DNA from: Candidatus Nitrosopumilus sp.
GTDB lineage: Archaea; Thermoproteota; Nitrososphaeria; Nitrososphaerales; Nitrosopumilaceae
Length of the DNA: 43,169 nucleotides
Direction of reading: 5' to 3'
Assembly (NCBI GenBank): GCA_029861785.1
Contig: JAOTYR010000003.1
Location: forward strand, 1 to 43,169
The number at the start of each line of letters is the position of its first letter. The stretch's first letter is position 1. This document shows, one piece after another, positions 42,826 to 43,169 of the stretch. A program made the translations under genes and the position numbers. The notes beneath the pieces are model-generated. The model was given only the letters and a program-made list of their open reading frames with translations, made no database searches and was not told where the DNA came from.

Positions 42826-43169
42826 TTAACGAGTTTAACCTTCTTTTGTCTTTTACACTTTTTACAAAAAATAGCGAAGTTGCAATTATTCCTATTGCCA
42901 TTAATGGTGATGCAAGTTCAGTATATTTTAATTCAAATTTTTCCGTTGTTTGTATTTGAGAAACTGCAAGAGGAACCTCTGTTATCTTTACCATTCCAAG
43001 CTTGTTTCCTTGTTGTTCAACAAACCATACATTGTTTTTATCGTCTGATGTCATAAATTGGACAAACGAAGTTGCAGTTGGCACTGGAACTTCGATCAAA
43101 TTATTATTGTGTGGGTCGTATGCTGCAATATTATCAACTGTATGTTGAGCAAACCAGACATTATCATAT
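42815..43169 (-). CDS. Membrane-anchored beta-propeller protein, C-terminal part
   Basis: The minus-strand frame is open from the window edge to a stop at 42815 (118 residues seen, the 5' end lies outside). Two repeats of the streptogramin-lyase-like (Vgb/NHL) type are visible: DNVWFAQHTVDNIAAYDP and NNVWFVEQQGNKLGMVKI. After a linker, one hydrophobic helix (ASPLMAIGIIATSLFFV) and a basic tail anchor it in the membrane. An internal TTG at 43099 is not the start, since the propeller repeat continues upstream. Such propellers are common on thaumarchaeal cell surfaces; an enzymatic function is not shown. Confidence 0.75.
   Translation of the reverse strand, partial: YDNVWFAQHTVDNIAAYDPHNNNLIEVPVPTATSFVQFMTSDDKNNVWFVEQQGNKLGMVKITEVPLAVSQIQTTEKFELKYTELASPLMAIGIIATSLFFVKSVKDKRRLNSLINS

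Noticed and set aside
1-43169. tRNA, rRNA, CRISPR arrays, insertion sequences
   Set aside because: Gaps were read on both strands; no cloverleaf-like sequence, regularly spaced repeats, transposase or terminal inverted repeats were found. The Cas4-like gene alone is not evidence for CRISPR.

Overview
The window is a gene-dense, AT-rich stretch of archaeal chromosome and almost certainly comes from a Nitrosopumilus-like ammonia-oxidising archaeon (Thaumarchaeota/Nitrososphaerota). The reasons are the archaeal CoA-synthesis set (pantoate kinase, phosphopantothenate synthetase), an A-type ATP synthase, an Amt ammonium transporter with a cleavable signal peptide, a PEFG-CTERM surface protein, a NikR-like regulator, archaeal tmk and pyrH, and a secreted subtilase with a cupredoxin-like domain. 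Many genes start with TTG or GTG about 25 bases after a TATA-like box and lack a Shine-Dalgarno sequence, so leaderless transcripts are probably common. I see no rRNA, tRNA, CRISPR array, insertion sequence or prophage.

Layout. 1-2.4 kb: three minus-strand secreted proteins, one cut by the window edge and one with tail-fibre-like repeats. 2.7-7.5 kb: a methyltransferase and a tightly overlapping minus-strand CoA operon (pantoate kinase, phosphopantothenate synthetase, panB, coaBC), ending in a small gene that looks frameshifted. 7.6-10 kb: AbrB/PhoU-type regulator, Nudix hydrolase, double-HTH Lrp-type regulator. 10.1-13.9 kb: a MacB/FtsX-like ABC transporter with a membrane-anchored extracellular partner and two small membrane proteins. 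14-20 kb: a hypothetical protein, subtilase, a small membrane protein plus ABC1 kinase pair, Hsp20 and a secreted protein. 20-22.6 kb: a nucleotide operon (tmk, HD phosphohydrolase, pyrH). 22.6-26.5 kb: small hypotheticals, a Cas4-like protein lacking its ExK motif, and ATP synthase subunit C. 26.6-29 kb: amt and a rhodanese. 29.2-36.3 kb: ATP synthase subunits I (divergent), E, A, B, D, a 43-residue ORF, and K. 36.3-38.5 kb: pyrI and pyrB head-to-head, and a Lon-substrate-domain protein. 38.5-43.2 kb: a PEFG-CTERM protein, a NikR-like regulator with a divergent ZnuABC-type metal importer, and the C-terminal end of a beta-propeller protein.

How it fits together. The amt and ATP synthase block links ammonia uptake to energy conservation. 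Pyrimidine and dTMP supply (pyrB, pyrI, pyrH, tmk) and CoA synthesis are core metabolism. The rest is mostly cell-surface and export functions.

Most unusual observations: (1) a 40-base segment present twice in inverted orientation in two non-coding gaps 15 kb apart (35 of 40 positions identical, weaker similarity beyond), a candidate small RNA, shared regulatory element or mobile remnant; (2) a small gene with an apparent +1 frameshift at an A7 run at the end of the CoA operon; (3) unannotated micro-ORFs of 36 and 43 codons, the latter coupled to atpD; (4) a Cas4-like protein that keeps its Fe-S cysteines but not its nuclease ExK; (5) a subtilase whose cupredoxin-like domain has lost three of four copper ligands.
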